Assembly (NCBI GenBank): GCA_951217055.1
Contig: OX578284.1
Coordinates: 47,481,177-47,545,176, forward strand
Direction of reading: 5' to 3'
Length of the DNA stretch: 64,000 bases
Origin: Gerris lacustris
Taxonomy: Eukaryota > Arthropoda > Insecta > Hemiptera > Gerridae
Positions 21,201-32,600 of the stretch are shown here, piece after piece. Position 1 is the stretch's first letter, and each line of letters opens with the position of its first letter. The notes under the pieces are model-generated. The model saw only the letters and a list, made by a program, of their open reading frames with translations. It was not told the origin of the DNA and did not search any database. Position numbers and translations under genes: made by a program.

Positions 21201-24200
21201 AATTTACCTTTGAGATACAAATATTTCTAATTCATTTGAAGCCAAACTTGGAATCAAACTTACAAATAGATTTCTTTAACTATTGTTTACATGATTTTAT
21301 AATATTTGATTTGTTTTTGGATAATTTTATTTAAGTAGTTAACTGTCATAATGGGAGTTGATGGGAGAGGATTTGGTTATCAAATCACCGGAGAGGATTT
21401 GGTGACCCAATCACCCATCACTTTTAGTCTTAAAGAGCTGTTTTGTTCCCTGTAGGCTGGTGCACAGTGGATTTAATTATCTTGCATCAAAAAGCTGAAT
21501 TGGGGAGTCCAACCCCAAAGAATTACAAAAAAACTGAGGAGATAATTTATCAAATTATATTTTGTCACGTTGCCATCATATCAGAAAATGCTCTTATATG
21601 TTGACATATATGCTCTTAAATTTTTGCCTTGTTATTTTTTATCTCCAAATGGTCAGAACTACATATTGATTAATAATTTTAAAAAATTATATACATTTTC
21701 ATTAACCCCTCTCCCATTATTTGATCCTCTCTTTTTAATTAAAATATTTAATAATTAATATGATTTTAAAAATAATAGATTAATTAAATGATTCCGTAAT
21801 CAGTTATTCATCAGATTTTTTTAATGTACATTTCATTTTAATACAAATATGGAAAAAAAAAAATTCAAACGCCTTTATATTTAAATATTATATATATATA
21901 AAAGAAATATATATTTTAATTATTGTTGTTATTAATTAATTTTTTGTCTTTAATTTTTTTAATTTTAAGGTATAATTAAAATTAATTATTCATTGTTATC
22001 TAGTCTATAAATATGAACACTCTTGCATTACTATGTATTATTATATTTAAATAATAAAGGAAAAGAAAATATAAATCCTTTAAATATTTAATTTCCTGTG
22101 ACGGGATTTTTCGTTGTATATTTTTATTAATTTCAGTAAATTGAGTTGAAAAAAGAAACATTCTATATAAATAATGGATGTATCTGAAAGTAAAATGATA
22201 AAGTGCTTAATGCTTTTACTGGGATTTGAACTCAAGTTATTTCCTTTTTAACATTTTTTGTTTAAATATATATCTGGTGTGTAAAAATCTGTTGTAACTA
22301 TTAAAATAATAGTTATATTAAAAAATATAACTACAGTAAAACTTGGATAAAGGGACCGACCAAAAGTGGTCACCTTAGGCAGCTGGTCAACTTACTCAAA
22401 ATGAGTTAAAAAATAGCGCTCATTCTAGGTTTTTCTATAATGTTACACACATAAAGGGTGAAAAGGAACACAGAAAAGAGTCACACAATTTGTAAATAGA
22501 GTAAACAATAAAACCTTTCTGAAATAAGATTAGCCAATTTTTTTACAATTTCGGCAAAAACGAGTTTTTTGTGAGACATTATGAGACAATTTCAAAACAC
22601 CGATTATAATTTAGGTTTGACCTTTTATAGGTGGCTCATTGGCTCGCCTTTTGATTTTCACACACTGCCAGAGTAAACAATAATGAGTGTATGTATTAAT
22701 ATTCTACACCAATGATTAATAATGGCTGTGTTGAAAATAAGTACTGTAAAATTTAAATCTAGTTAAGGATAAAGTTTGATCAATTTGTAAAGTAGTTGAT
22801 CTCTCTGTATTCCTGTTTTAGTAGATCACGACCCTAATAATTAATAAATAAAATAATTATACACCCTTTCACATGAGCACACATCTTTATAATGGAAATT
22901 GAGGATCAGTTAAAAGTAAAAATAAAAATTTTGGATTTAAGATATAGTTCAAGAATGGCTGTAGTAACAAAAGTCATAGAGTAAGTTATACATCATTCCG
23001 TTGATGTAATAAATTAATGAGAATAGTAGTGGAATTGCCATCATTAGTGACTCACAGTGTTTACATCAAATAAAGTAAAATATTATATAATATTAATGAC
23101 AAAAAAATATTGATACTGTTTTTCTTTAAAAGCACTTCATCGTTCTGAGCAAATTTAAAAAAAAAAAGCGAATTTGACTTGGGTTCAAATCTCATTTGGT
23201 TTGTATTTAAGAATTTGTTATCCTTTTTTTTCTTCTATTAAAAATTAATCCTGCAAAAGTAATAATTATTATCTGTATACAGAAGAAATGAGAATTAAAT
23301 ATAAAAGAATTATGTTTTTAACAAAATATAACGAAAAAAGAAAGTTACTTACTGTGTATATTATTTGGAAAAAAAAATTAAAATTATTAAATCAATTTTT
23401 CCTTGTTGATTTTTATTGAAAGGGTATGACATTCAGGAGCATTTTTATAGTGTTAAATATTGCTTTTTTTATTTTAAAAATTGCGATAAACTTTCTATTG
23501 AATTTATTATGATTATTTTATTTGTTTTATTTTATTTAGATAAATCCTTGTTATATAAAGAAAAGGTAATAATCCCATCGCATTTTGTTTTTTTATATAA
23601 GAAATTAAAAGCACCTTTTAACTAACCATTTACATTTAAATAAATAAAATAAAATATGTTTAAACAAATTGTATTATTTTTACTTAATTAAATTCATTTG
23701 TTGGCAATTTTGTGGAGGATATATATGTATATTATTCAAAAAAATAAAGATTATTGTGACAGAAACAGTAAATACTTCTATGCTGTAAAAAAATTTTATA
23801 TAATAATTTTTTTTTTTAATCACCCATAGACTTCACCTATATCTTGTGCCAAATGTGAAGTAAACTTAAAAATGATATAAATGTGATGTTGAAAGGTTTG
23901 TGGGTGATAAAATAATATTTTTTAAAAATATATATTTTTATAAATTAATTATATCGGAGATCTACTTTTTATAATAAGTATGTGTTTTGGCGGATATTTT
24001 AACCAAAATTATCTTTTTAAATATGAAGAGTATTCTTACACTTTGAAGTTGCATTTGACTAATTTTTTTGTTTGAAAATGGACCTAAAATTAACTCTTTT
24101 TTTAAAAAATATTATTATTGCAAATCTATTATCCAATGTGCATAAGATTTGTGGGGAACATTTTCAGTATTTTAAGCTCTCTTATTACAATTTTTAGAAC

Positions 24201-24891
24201 TCTGATTATAATATGTTATTAAGCAATATCATTCTTAAATAATTTCAGCTTTATTTATTTTAAAAAATTTGAGCTTTATTTATTTTAAAAAATACTTCAA
24301 AATAAGTATTTCATTCATATTAATTCATTATTCTGTCACATTCATGTATCTATTATCTAATATTCAATTAATCATAATATTACACATTTTATCAATATCT
24401 TAAGAGAATTTATATATTAATCCTCATTTTAAAAACCATTATTGTAAATAAAAATTTGAAAAATTAAAATTGTTATTTAGTTGAAGTGTTATTTAAAAAA
24501 TACATACAGCGCATTAACTAGATAATGTATTATTTATTTGGTTTAGGGCACTTTATTGTTGTTAATTAGTTAAAAACATATATGTTTTTATTAGAAAAGA
24601 TTTTCTTTGTCTGATAAGGTTTGTGAAAATTGTTGTTATTAATTTTATTATTATTGTTGTTTTTTTTTGACAATTTATTTGCATTGGACTTGAATGATAT
24701 TTATTTTCAAATGTTAAGTATCATTGAGTTTAAGAACATTTTATTTAATTTTTATGATTTATTTTATTAGAAATTTTACTTTGATTCCATAGTTCTAATC
24801 ACTGCCAATGATCTGTATGAGTCTGATTTTTTAAATAATATTTCCTTTAATTACTAACTTATAATTTATTTCTGATTGTAACAAATAACAA

Positions 24892-25015
24892 GTACCCAGT
24901 TGCCAGTTTAGAATTTATCTAAGTGCATTCCTCGACTTACAGCATACTTTGTGGTCCCTCTTATTATGTATGTCCGGAGTATTACTTACTGTACTGAAGC
25001 ACAATTCAAAATATA
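24892..25015. repeat. Dispersed repeat, copy 1 (AACAAGTACCCAGTT)
   Basis: The block shares 'aacaagtacccagtt', 'agaatttatc', 'gtacattcct/gtgcattcct', 'cttac.g.atactt', 'gtccctc' and 'agt.c.g.gtattact' with 53885-54020 in a hemolectin intron, in the same orientation. It is non-coding. Confidence 0.6.
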
Positions 25016-25481
25016 TATCAAGCTTTTTATGTTCCACATGTAAGCTACATGTGGACATGTAAATTTACCTACACTGGAACTTGTGTAGAGGCAAATTAAT
25101 TTTTTTTCTTTTAGAAAATAATGCTCATTGGTTTCCCATTAAATGACATCCTAAATAGTTTTGTTTCCAAAGCCTCCCAAATGTAACTCTATTTCTTCCA
25201 TAATTGGCACTAATAATGGTCTTATAAAAGCTGAAAGCTACTTCGATAAATAAACTTGATATATATTACATGGAGAGACAGTTTCTTTGAATCCTCCAAA
25301 TTAATAGATCATCTACCTATGAAACCAAATCATCAACACTGTATATACTTACTTTTTTTAATTCCCAACCAAGCAGCCACCCAGCACACCTGTTGATTCT
25401 TCGCTCCCCTCTCAAAACTAAACATCTAAAATTAGTAGAGTAGTTTGATTTTCCCCCCCTTTTTTTTATAAATCTTTGTTT

Positions 25482-25521
25482 TTTGTGGGTCGATAAAGGG
25501 TACCTTTTATCGACCCACAAA
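25482..25521. repeat. Perfect 16-bp inverted repeat (hairpin)
   Basis: The arms 'tttgtgggtcgataaa' (25482-25497) and its exact inverse (25506-25521) are separated by 8 bp (gggtacct). It may be a short palindromic element or the core of a worn foldback. No terminator-like role can be claimed. Confidence 0.8.
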
Positions 25522-27054
25522 CAATGAATATTTCTAAAATTAGTCTTTACCTTCATAAAGGAATCATTGACTCAAACCAGCTTAAGTAGAAAATGAACAA
25601 AACCGTTATCACAGCAGTAAAAAGATATATTTAAAAAAAAAAAAATATACCATGTATTATTCAAATACAATAATTCTTTTTTTCCGTGGTAGGCTGTGAA
25701 ATAGTAACTTTAGAGTCTAAAAAAACATAGCTAAAATCCATTTTTTTCATTACATGGACTTAAAAAATCTTTTCATTACTCCTAAACTGAATTGAAAAAA
25801 ATGTTTACATCCTACGGATAGTTATCAAAAGTGCCATTTTTGGCACTGCAGTCAAGTACATGCTTCTTAGTACGATTAAAATCCACTAGATGTCAATGCG
25901 TTCTCTCTTTTTTTTTTTTTTTTTATAGTGGAACCTCTTTTGGGTTTCTTTTTTAACTTGTTTTTTTTTTTTTTTTCTTATGTTACGCTCTGTTTTTATT
26001 TTTAAAAAAGTTAGTTTTTCATTGTCTGCTACCTCGGAAAAAAATAGCATATGTTACACGACTGTGAAGTGAGTTTTTTCTTTACCGCAGCAATTATATT
26101 AACTGTCGAGCGAAGGACTTGAAGTAAAGGTTTGTTTTATAAAGGGTTAAAGCGGCTCCACAAAAAAGTTGTAAAAAAGGTGAATCCGTATGCACAGAGA
26201 GATCCCTTAGCTGTGAACGTTAAGTTTATTGTACAATTTTTAAATAAATAAATTAAAAAAAAAAAAAAATCAACTTTCTATAACAACCCTAGAGATATAT
26301 TATAAACAAGTACACATACGATCCATTTATTAAAATAAATCGTTGATAAAATTTATGAAGTGAAAATGTTTGTAAAAAGAGCTCAACACTTTATTTGTAA
26401 GCATCATTCAAGTCTTCAAACAATAGTAATAATTAATAACCATTCATTTAAAATGGCGTCTTTTAAAGGTTTCATTATTGTATTTTATTACCAAAATTAG
26501 CAATTGTGCTTTTAAATACCGTCTACTTACTGTAAACAGGCAGCATGTATTATTATTATGCCTCTATTTTGATTTTTCCTTTTATAACTGCATTTTTATT
26601 AGAAATATTTATAAATGTTGCCTCTATTTAATTATATTATTATTATTATTATTTTTAATTATTGTTTTTAAAAATGTTTGTTAGAAAAGAGTTCAAGACT
26701 GTCATGAAAAAAAGAAATTAAGAATTTTTTAAAAAAAATATAATTTTTAGTGTCAAGAATTTTTTGGCTTAAATTATATGAGGTAAATGCTCATGTGGTC
26801 ATACCCGTTTTCAAAATGTATAATAGTTTTTTAATGTATTTATTTACATTAATTATGTTTTTTTGATTTATATAAAAATAATAAAAAAATATTGTATAGA
26901 ATGTATATAAAATATTATATATAAATATATAATAAATTGTTGTAATCAAAATGTATATGAGTGATATTTTATTTATTATTCCTTATTATTTTTTTTTAAA
27001 TTAAAAATGAAAATTTTACATCTAAAATTTATTAGTTGTAAAGGAATTCAGGTT

Positions 27055-27142
27055 TGAGGAAGAGCCCTCTCAATGCCTTGGAGGAAAAATTTGATGGAGT
27101 ACCTCCTGTATGTTCCTATATTCCTTATTCTAAAAAAGTAAG
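27055..27142. repeat. Satellite unit separated from the main array
   Basis: It contains 'ggaggaaaaatttgatgg', 'gtacctcctgtatgttccta' and 'tattccttattctaaaaaag', the same unit as in the array from 28156. It lies on the left side of the 27143-28155 insertion, so it is the left remnant of the same array. Confidence 0.8.
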
Positions 27143-28155
27143 GTGCGCTTCACGTAAGTACGTGGGGCGATAATCACAGGTTTCTGTACATTAAAGTTAA
27201 AATTATTAAGTGTAATATGATTACACTAATTTTAATAGTAATATTCTTTTTCTACTCTTCAAGACCTTTAAATTGATGTATAACATGTTATAGTAACTAA
27301 AATAATGTTTAGTCACCCGCCATATTGGCCACCATCTTGAAAATTTTAATAATTGCATATTCTTTTTCTACACTTCAAGACCTTTAAATTGATGTAAACA
27401 TGTCATAGTTACTAGAAACTATTTTTAGTCGCCTGCCATATTGCCCGCCATCTTAAAAATATTGTGTGTGAAATATAATAGTTGCATATTCTTTTTCTTC
27501 ATTTCAAGACATTTAAATTGATATATAACATGCCATTGGTGACTAAAAACTTGTTTTTATTCGCCCGCAACATTGGCCGCCATCTTGAAACTTTTAAGTG
27601 TAAAATTTTAATAATTGCATGTTCATTTTCTACACTTCAAGACCTTTAAATTGATGTAAACATGTCATAGCTACTTAGAACTTTTTTTAGTAACCCGCTA
27701 TATTGGCCGCCATCTTGAAAATATTACGTGTGAAATTTTAATAGTTGCATATTCTTTTTCTTCACTTCAAAACCTTTAAATTGATATATAACATGTCATG
27801 GTGACTAAAAACTATTTTTTTAGTAACCTGCTATATTGGCCACCATCTTGAAAATATTATGTGTGAAATTTTAATAGTTGCATATTCTTTGTCTTCACTT
27901 CAAGACCTTTAAATTGATATATAACATGTCATGGTGACTAAAAACTATTTTTTTAGTCACCCGCCATATTGGCCGCCATCTTGAAAATAATAAGTTTGAA
28001 AAATCCAAAATGTGTCCAGTTGTCTCAAATGCTGAGATGCACCTGTGTGCTGAATTTCATGTTCCTAGCTATAGTAGTTTATGAATTGAAACAAGCAACG
28101 GACAGACAGACAGAGCTGTTATATAAGGTTTCTTTTTGTACTTTTACAGAAACCT
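27143..28155. mobile_element. Insertion splitting the satellite array, with AGGTTTCTGTA inverted ends
   Basis: The satellite stops at 27142 and resumes at 28156. The insert carries 'aggtttctgtac' at 27178 and the inverse 'acagaaacct' at 28146-28155, so it is probably a TIR element of about 1 kb. The 35 bp before 27178 may also belong to it. Most of the interior is a six-copy tandem repeat (27313-27987). It ends after a GACAGACAGACAGAG stretch. There is no protein-coding content. Confidence 0.7.
27313..27987. repeat. Six-copy tandem repeat of about 118-133 bp with CCATATTGGCCGCCATCTTG core
   Basis: Copies of 'ccgccatattggccgccatc' followed by 'ttgaaa' occur near 27317, 27435, 27566, 27696, 27829 and 27961. 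Between them lie 'gcatattctttttctwcact', 'tcaagacctttaaattgat' and 'acatgtcat.gt.act' blocks. The core contains a CCATATTGG (CArG-like) box next to GCCGCCATCTTG, which matches the YY1/Pho binding consensus. Binding is inference from motif only. Confidence 0.85.
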
Positions 28156-29175
28156 AAAAAGTATATTTTCTTTAAACATTTAATATAGAGGAAAAATTTG
28201 ACTGGACTACCTCCTGTATGTTCCTATATTCCTTATACTAAAAAGTATAAATTTTTGTCTAAAATTTATTAGGTAAGCTGATTATATAGAGGAAAACTTT
28301 GACTGCACTACCTCCTTCACCTTCCTATATTCCTTGTACTAAAAATCATTATTTTCTTCGAACATTTATAAGCCTATGTCGTAAATTTTTTATGGAGGAA
28401 AAATTTGACTGCACTACCTCCTGCACGTTCCTGTATTCCTTATACTAAAATGTATATTTTCGTCTAAAATTTATTAGGTAAGCTGATTGATTATTATAGA
28501 GGAAAAATTTGACTGCACTACCTCCTGCACGTTCCTGTATTCCTTATACTAAAATGTATATTTTCGTCTAAAATTTATTAGGTAAGCTGATTATTATAGA
28601 GGAAAAATTTGACTGCACTACCTCCTGCATCTTCCTATATTCCTTATACTAAAAAGTATATTATGTCTAAAATTTTAGAACAAGCCCTCGTTAATTTATT
28701 TTATAGAGGAAAATTTCAACAACTGCACTACCTCCTGCACATTCCTATATTCCTTATACTAAAAAGTATATTATGTCTAAAATTTTAGAACAAGCCCTCA
28801 TTAATTTATTTATTATAGAGGAAAATTTCAACAACTGCACTACCTCCTGCACATTCCTATATTCCTTATACTAAAAAGTATATTATGTCTAAAATTTTAG
28901 AACAAGCCCTCATTAATTTATTTATTATAGAGGAAAATTTCAACAACTGCACTACCTCCTGCACATTCCTATATTCCTTATACTAAAAAGTATATTATGT
29001 CTAAAATTTTAGAAAAAGCCCTCGTTAATTATTTATTATAGAGGAAAACTTTGACTGCACTACCTCCTGCACCTTCCTATATTCCTTATACTAACAAGTA
29101 ATTTCCGTCAGCATTTAAAACTCATAAAAAAGCTCACTCCTCTACCTCCTATTCATTCCTATATTCCTGACCTTA
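28156..29175. repeat. Satellite array, about 10 units of roughly 95-113 bp
   Basis: Each unit contains 'gaggaaaa.ttt.a', 'actgcactacctcctgcac', 'ttcctatattccttatacta' and a spacer. The spacer is of two kinds: 'gtctaaaatttattaggtaa' in the early units and 'ttttagaacaagccctc' in four later units (about 28640-29030) that are nearly identical and about 113 bp long. Core copies start near 28207, 28307, 28415, 28519, 28619, 28728, 28841, 28947, 29060 and 29141. It ends about 240 bp from the hemolectin poly(A) signal. Confidence 0.88.
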
Positions 29176-29419
29176 TTAATTTTATGTCTAAAATGTTTTT
29201 GTGTAACAAAAATATAACCTTAACTCATCTTCTTTTACCAGTTAGGCCTGGTACTGACTGATACAAATCCTTAACATTAGCAAATTGTCCATACTTATGA
29301 ATAACTTATATAAATTATTATATGTTATGGTCAAACAGAACTTAACCATTCTAATATAACTCAAGGGTTTTAATACTAAAATAACTCAATAAATAACACA
29401 AGTCCGATGAAAAATATAA

Positions 29420-29425
29420 TTTATT
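29420..29425 (-). terminator. Hml: Poly(A) signal of hemolectin
   Basis: AATAAA on the - strand lies about 35 nt after the stop codon, implying a very short 3' UTR with cleavage near 29400. Confidence 0.65.
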
Positions 29426-29459
29426 TTATACAATTTACAAAATAACAGAGTAGTCAAAA

Positions 29460-29656
29460 TTATTTATATCCAGCATAAGGTTTCTTTGTTAATTGAGGAG
29501 GGTTTAAGTCACAATTTTTCAAATTACAATGACAATCTGAAGGCACTTTAATTATCTTGTTAAAGAAAAATCCATCAGAGCAATCCATTCGAACTGATAC
29601 AGGGGAGAACTGGATAGCTTCGCAGCAGTGGCAAGCAGAGTCCTGCTCTCCAGTAA
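29460..29656 (-). CDS. Hml: Hemolectin exon 36 (last): C-terminal cystine knot and stop
   Basis: Residues 1896-1960 and TAA at 29462-29460. The exon holds DSACHCCEA, MDCSDGFFF and SDCHCNLKNCDL, the C-C, C-x-DG and C-x-C spacing of a CTCK domain, used for disulfide dimerisation in vWF and mucins. Acceptor atttttcag. The exon starts with two bases of a Val codon. Confidence 0.92.
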
Positions 29657-32600
29657 CTGAAAAATAAATTATTATAATAATGTTAATTCAATCATATTCA
29701 TATAGAAAAAATATAATAACAATAGACCAATTTTGTTTATCTCTATCTGTTTATTGAAAACTCGTGGAGAATTTAACTTGTCCTCTCACCCTTTGCAATT
29801 TTTTGGATTTTTCCTGGGTAAATGACTTATATAGTTAAAAATTTGTATTTTAATTTAATTTTTAAAAAGCAAAATTATCAGAATGTTTTTGTTTTGGGGG
29901 AAGTGCTCCAAAGTGGAGCTAATAACAATTTCTCAATTTTGCCTGAGAGTATTTTATTTTATTTGTATAAGGATATATTTTTGTGAACATGCATGTCAAA
30001 TTTTATTTGACGAAATTGAATTTTTCATGGCCACACATTATTCTCTTCTCTATTTATTATAAACTACTTACCTATATGAGAAAGTAAATATTGACTATAT
30101 TGCTACCCTCTTAAAATTTTCTCACTACCTAAAGCTAAAAAATCAAGTGTAATCAAAATTTAGATGTATATGATCAAATAAAGAAGGAAGGCACAAATGA
30201 TCTAGTAATCTAGTGTATTTAATAGTAGTATCAAGTGCGTTAATAAAGTATAATGTTCAAAATTCAGACTTTTGGCGGTAATCAGTACCAGAAACATTCA
30301 TTCAAAGAAAACACCCATTGAGGAGTCACAACTTCTTGTTAGATTTCACTCAACTTGAGAGTCAAAAATAAGATACACATATTTAAGATTACTAGGTAAA
30401 TTTAAAAGAAAATGAATTTACCCTGGTTGAATTTGGTGTAAGAATCACAGGTTCCTCTGCACTCAGAGAATCCTTGTATTGGTTCAAGATTGTAACATTC
30501 GCCGTGTTCCTCAGTAGCTTCCTTGATAAGTTTAACTGTCTCATTTTTAGCAAGGCTTTCAGCTGCACAGTTCATCAGATCTGTAAAAACAATAAAAAAT
30601 ATATAAGCAGGAAAAACCAAATTGATTGACACCTAAAGCTTAGAAAAAACTAATAAATGATGAATTGTTTAGTAAAATAATAAATGTATTTTAAATCCTG
30701 GCTATTAAGGGTAAAGAAATAAAATATTTATTGAGCAATGATATTTCTACTTTTATTTGTCATTTTTAATAGTGAATCTAAAAATTAATTGATTTTATTA
30801 TGATATATATGGGATTAAAATAGGATTGTGTTATTAGGATAAACTATGAGAATTATAAAAATATTAGTTATTATAAATAATACTAATAGCACCAGAAGTA
30901 TAAAAATTTGCATTTCAGTTTTAATTTACTGCATAGCCTTTCATGTGGACAGTAGAAAAAGTTTAACTTTGATGGTTAGGGTGCAGAATGACATGCTTAC
31001 CTGACGAAGGCCTAGCAGGTTAGCCAGGTTCTAGCACAAGACTAAGAGGAAAATCTAAAGGGGGCTACACACCTTCCGTTTATCTGTGCAGTTTATCATG
31101 TGTGACATCATGTTTGAGTGATAAACTGTGTGATAGGTTTTGGACCGGTTTTTACGCAATTAACAAAATCTGTGCAGTTAGCCCCTCTTTTGCAAATTTT
31201 ATTTGAACACGCTTAAAACCAAACCTGTTGTAAGTGAAAAGAGAACTTAAGAAAAATTTGACACCTGTAGTTCAGATAAATGTACAGATTCTAACGCAGT
31301 TATTTACAACTCTCAGATGACTGGTCAGACAAACGGAAAATATGTAACGCCCTTAACAATCTAGATATACCATATTATATCTACTCTGGTTTAAAAAGGA
31401 ATGCAACTTCAATGTGTTAAAACTTGTCCATGGGTAGAAAAAGCACTTTTTGTCTTCCTCAGCACCCTAAGAAGGGTGAAGAGGAATCAACTAAGAAAGC
31501 ATTCATTCAGTTTTGCCAAATTCATTCATTTGTTTCTTCTGCCATATTAATAATTGATATTTTTTAAGTAATTTAAAATTCTTCACAATCGAAGAGAAAA
31601 AACAATTTTGTAATAAAATTCAACTTACTCCTGGTAAATGGATAGACAGGCACTTTGCACTTGTGACAACATCCCTCCTTGTACATCTGATCTTCAGGGC
31701 AACCAGTGATGTTTTCACACACTACTTGCTGAGAAACAATTTGGAACTGAAACAAACAAGAAAACTCATAAATATATGATATTATTTATTCGTAACTAAG
31801 TTCACACTCAGTAAAATTTTATTTTAAGTTCATGTCAATTGTTTAAAGAATCAGGAAAATCAAAAGTAATAATAAATACCATCTTATGGTTGCCCATAAG
31901 TATGGTTGCCATGTTTCAATAGGATATCAAGGAGCAAAAGATATAATTTATTACTATATTATTAATATATTTGCACATCCACGCACTCTAGCCAGTGAGA
32001 TGAAATATCATACAGAGTTTCATGGTATCAACACAATTACATGAAAATGTTAAAAAAAAAAAATTACCTGTTCATCGAACAATTCGCAAGCGAACTCTGT
32101 ACACAAGTCAGCTGATGTCCAGTTAGCTCCTTCGGCAAATACCTTTCCATCGATGACACAACCAACTTGGACACATTGACCGCAGCAATCTTGTGGTGAT
32201 GATTTCTCATACTCCCAACCCTGTAAGAAATCAAATAATTATAAATAAATACCAAAGATTTAATTAATTTTACCTAATGTAGCAGATTTGGCCGCAAACT
32301 AGAAACAAATTTCTAGTTTTGACTGCTTTATCTTTTCAGTGCTAATTATTACCGCTTGCGGTTAAATCCGGTTTTTCTTAATCAAAATATTTTGGGGAAA
32401 CATTATATCACTTCTTCATCTCAGAAATAGATATCTTGGCCTAACATCATATGTGCGGTGTTATAAACATAAAATCTAATCTAACTTCATAAAAAGTTGT
32501 TATCAGTTAAGTTACTGCTATGTTTTGCTTACATAACTGCAGGTTATTCTAAAGATACTTAAAGGATTATAATTTTCACACAAATATTACTAGTTTAAAG

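Larger units (their letters stand above)
14880..27050. other. About 12 kb of T/A-rich DNA without a recognisable gene
   Basis: Only short open frames occur, none with a recognisable domain. The sequence is very AT-rich with long T and A runs (for example near 18970, 20555, 25910 and 25960). It holds two foldback copies (17806-18012, 21035-21200), a dispersed repeat (24892-25015) and a short hairpin (25482-25521). It could be intergenic or could include a very long verprolin 3' UTR; the sequence alone does not decide. Confidence 0.55.

Noticed and set aside
22330..22450. Possible pogo-like terminus (cagtaaaacttggataaagg)
   Set aside because: Suggestive of known TIR style, but no partner end or target duplication was found.
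27313..29175. CRISPR-like reading of the regularly spaced repeats
   Set aside because: Units are long and continuous with no unique spacers, and the context is an animal genome; these are tandem satellites.
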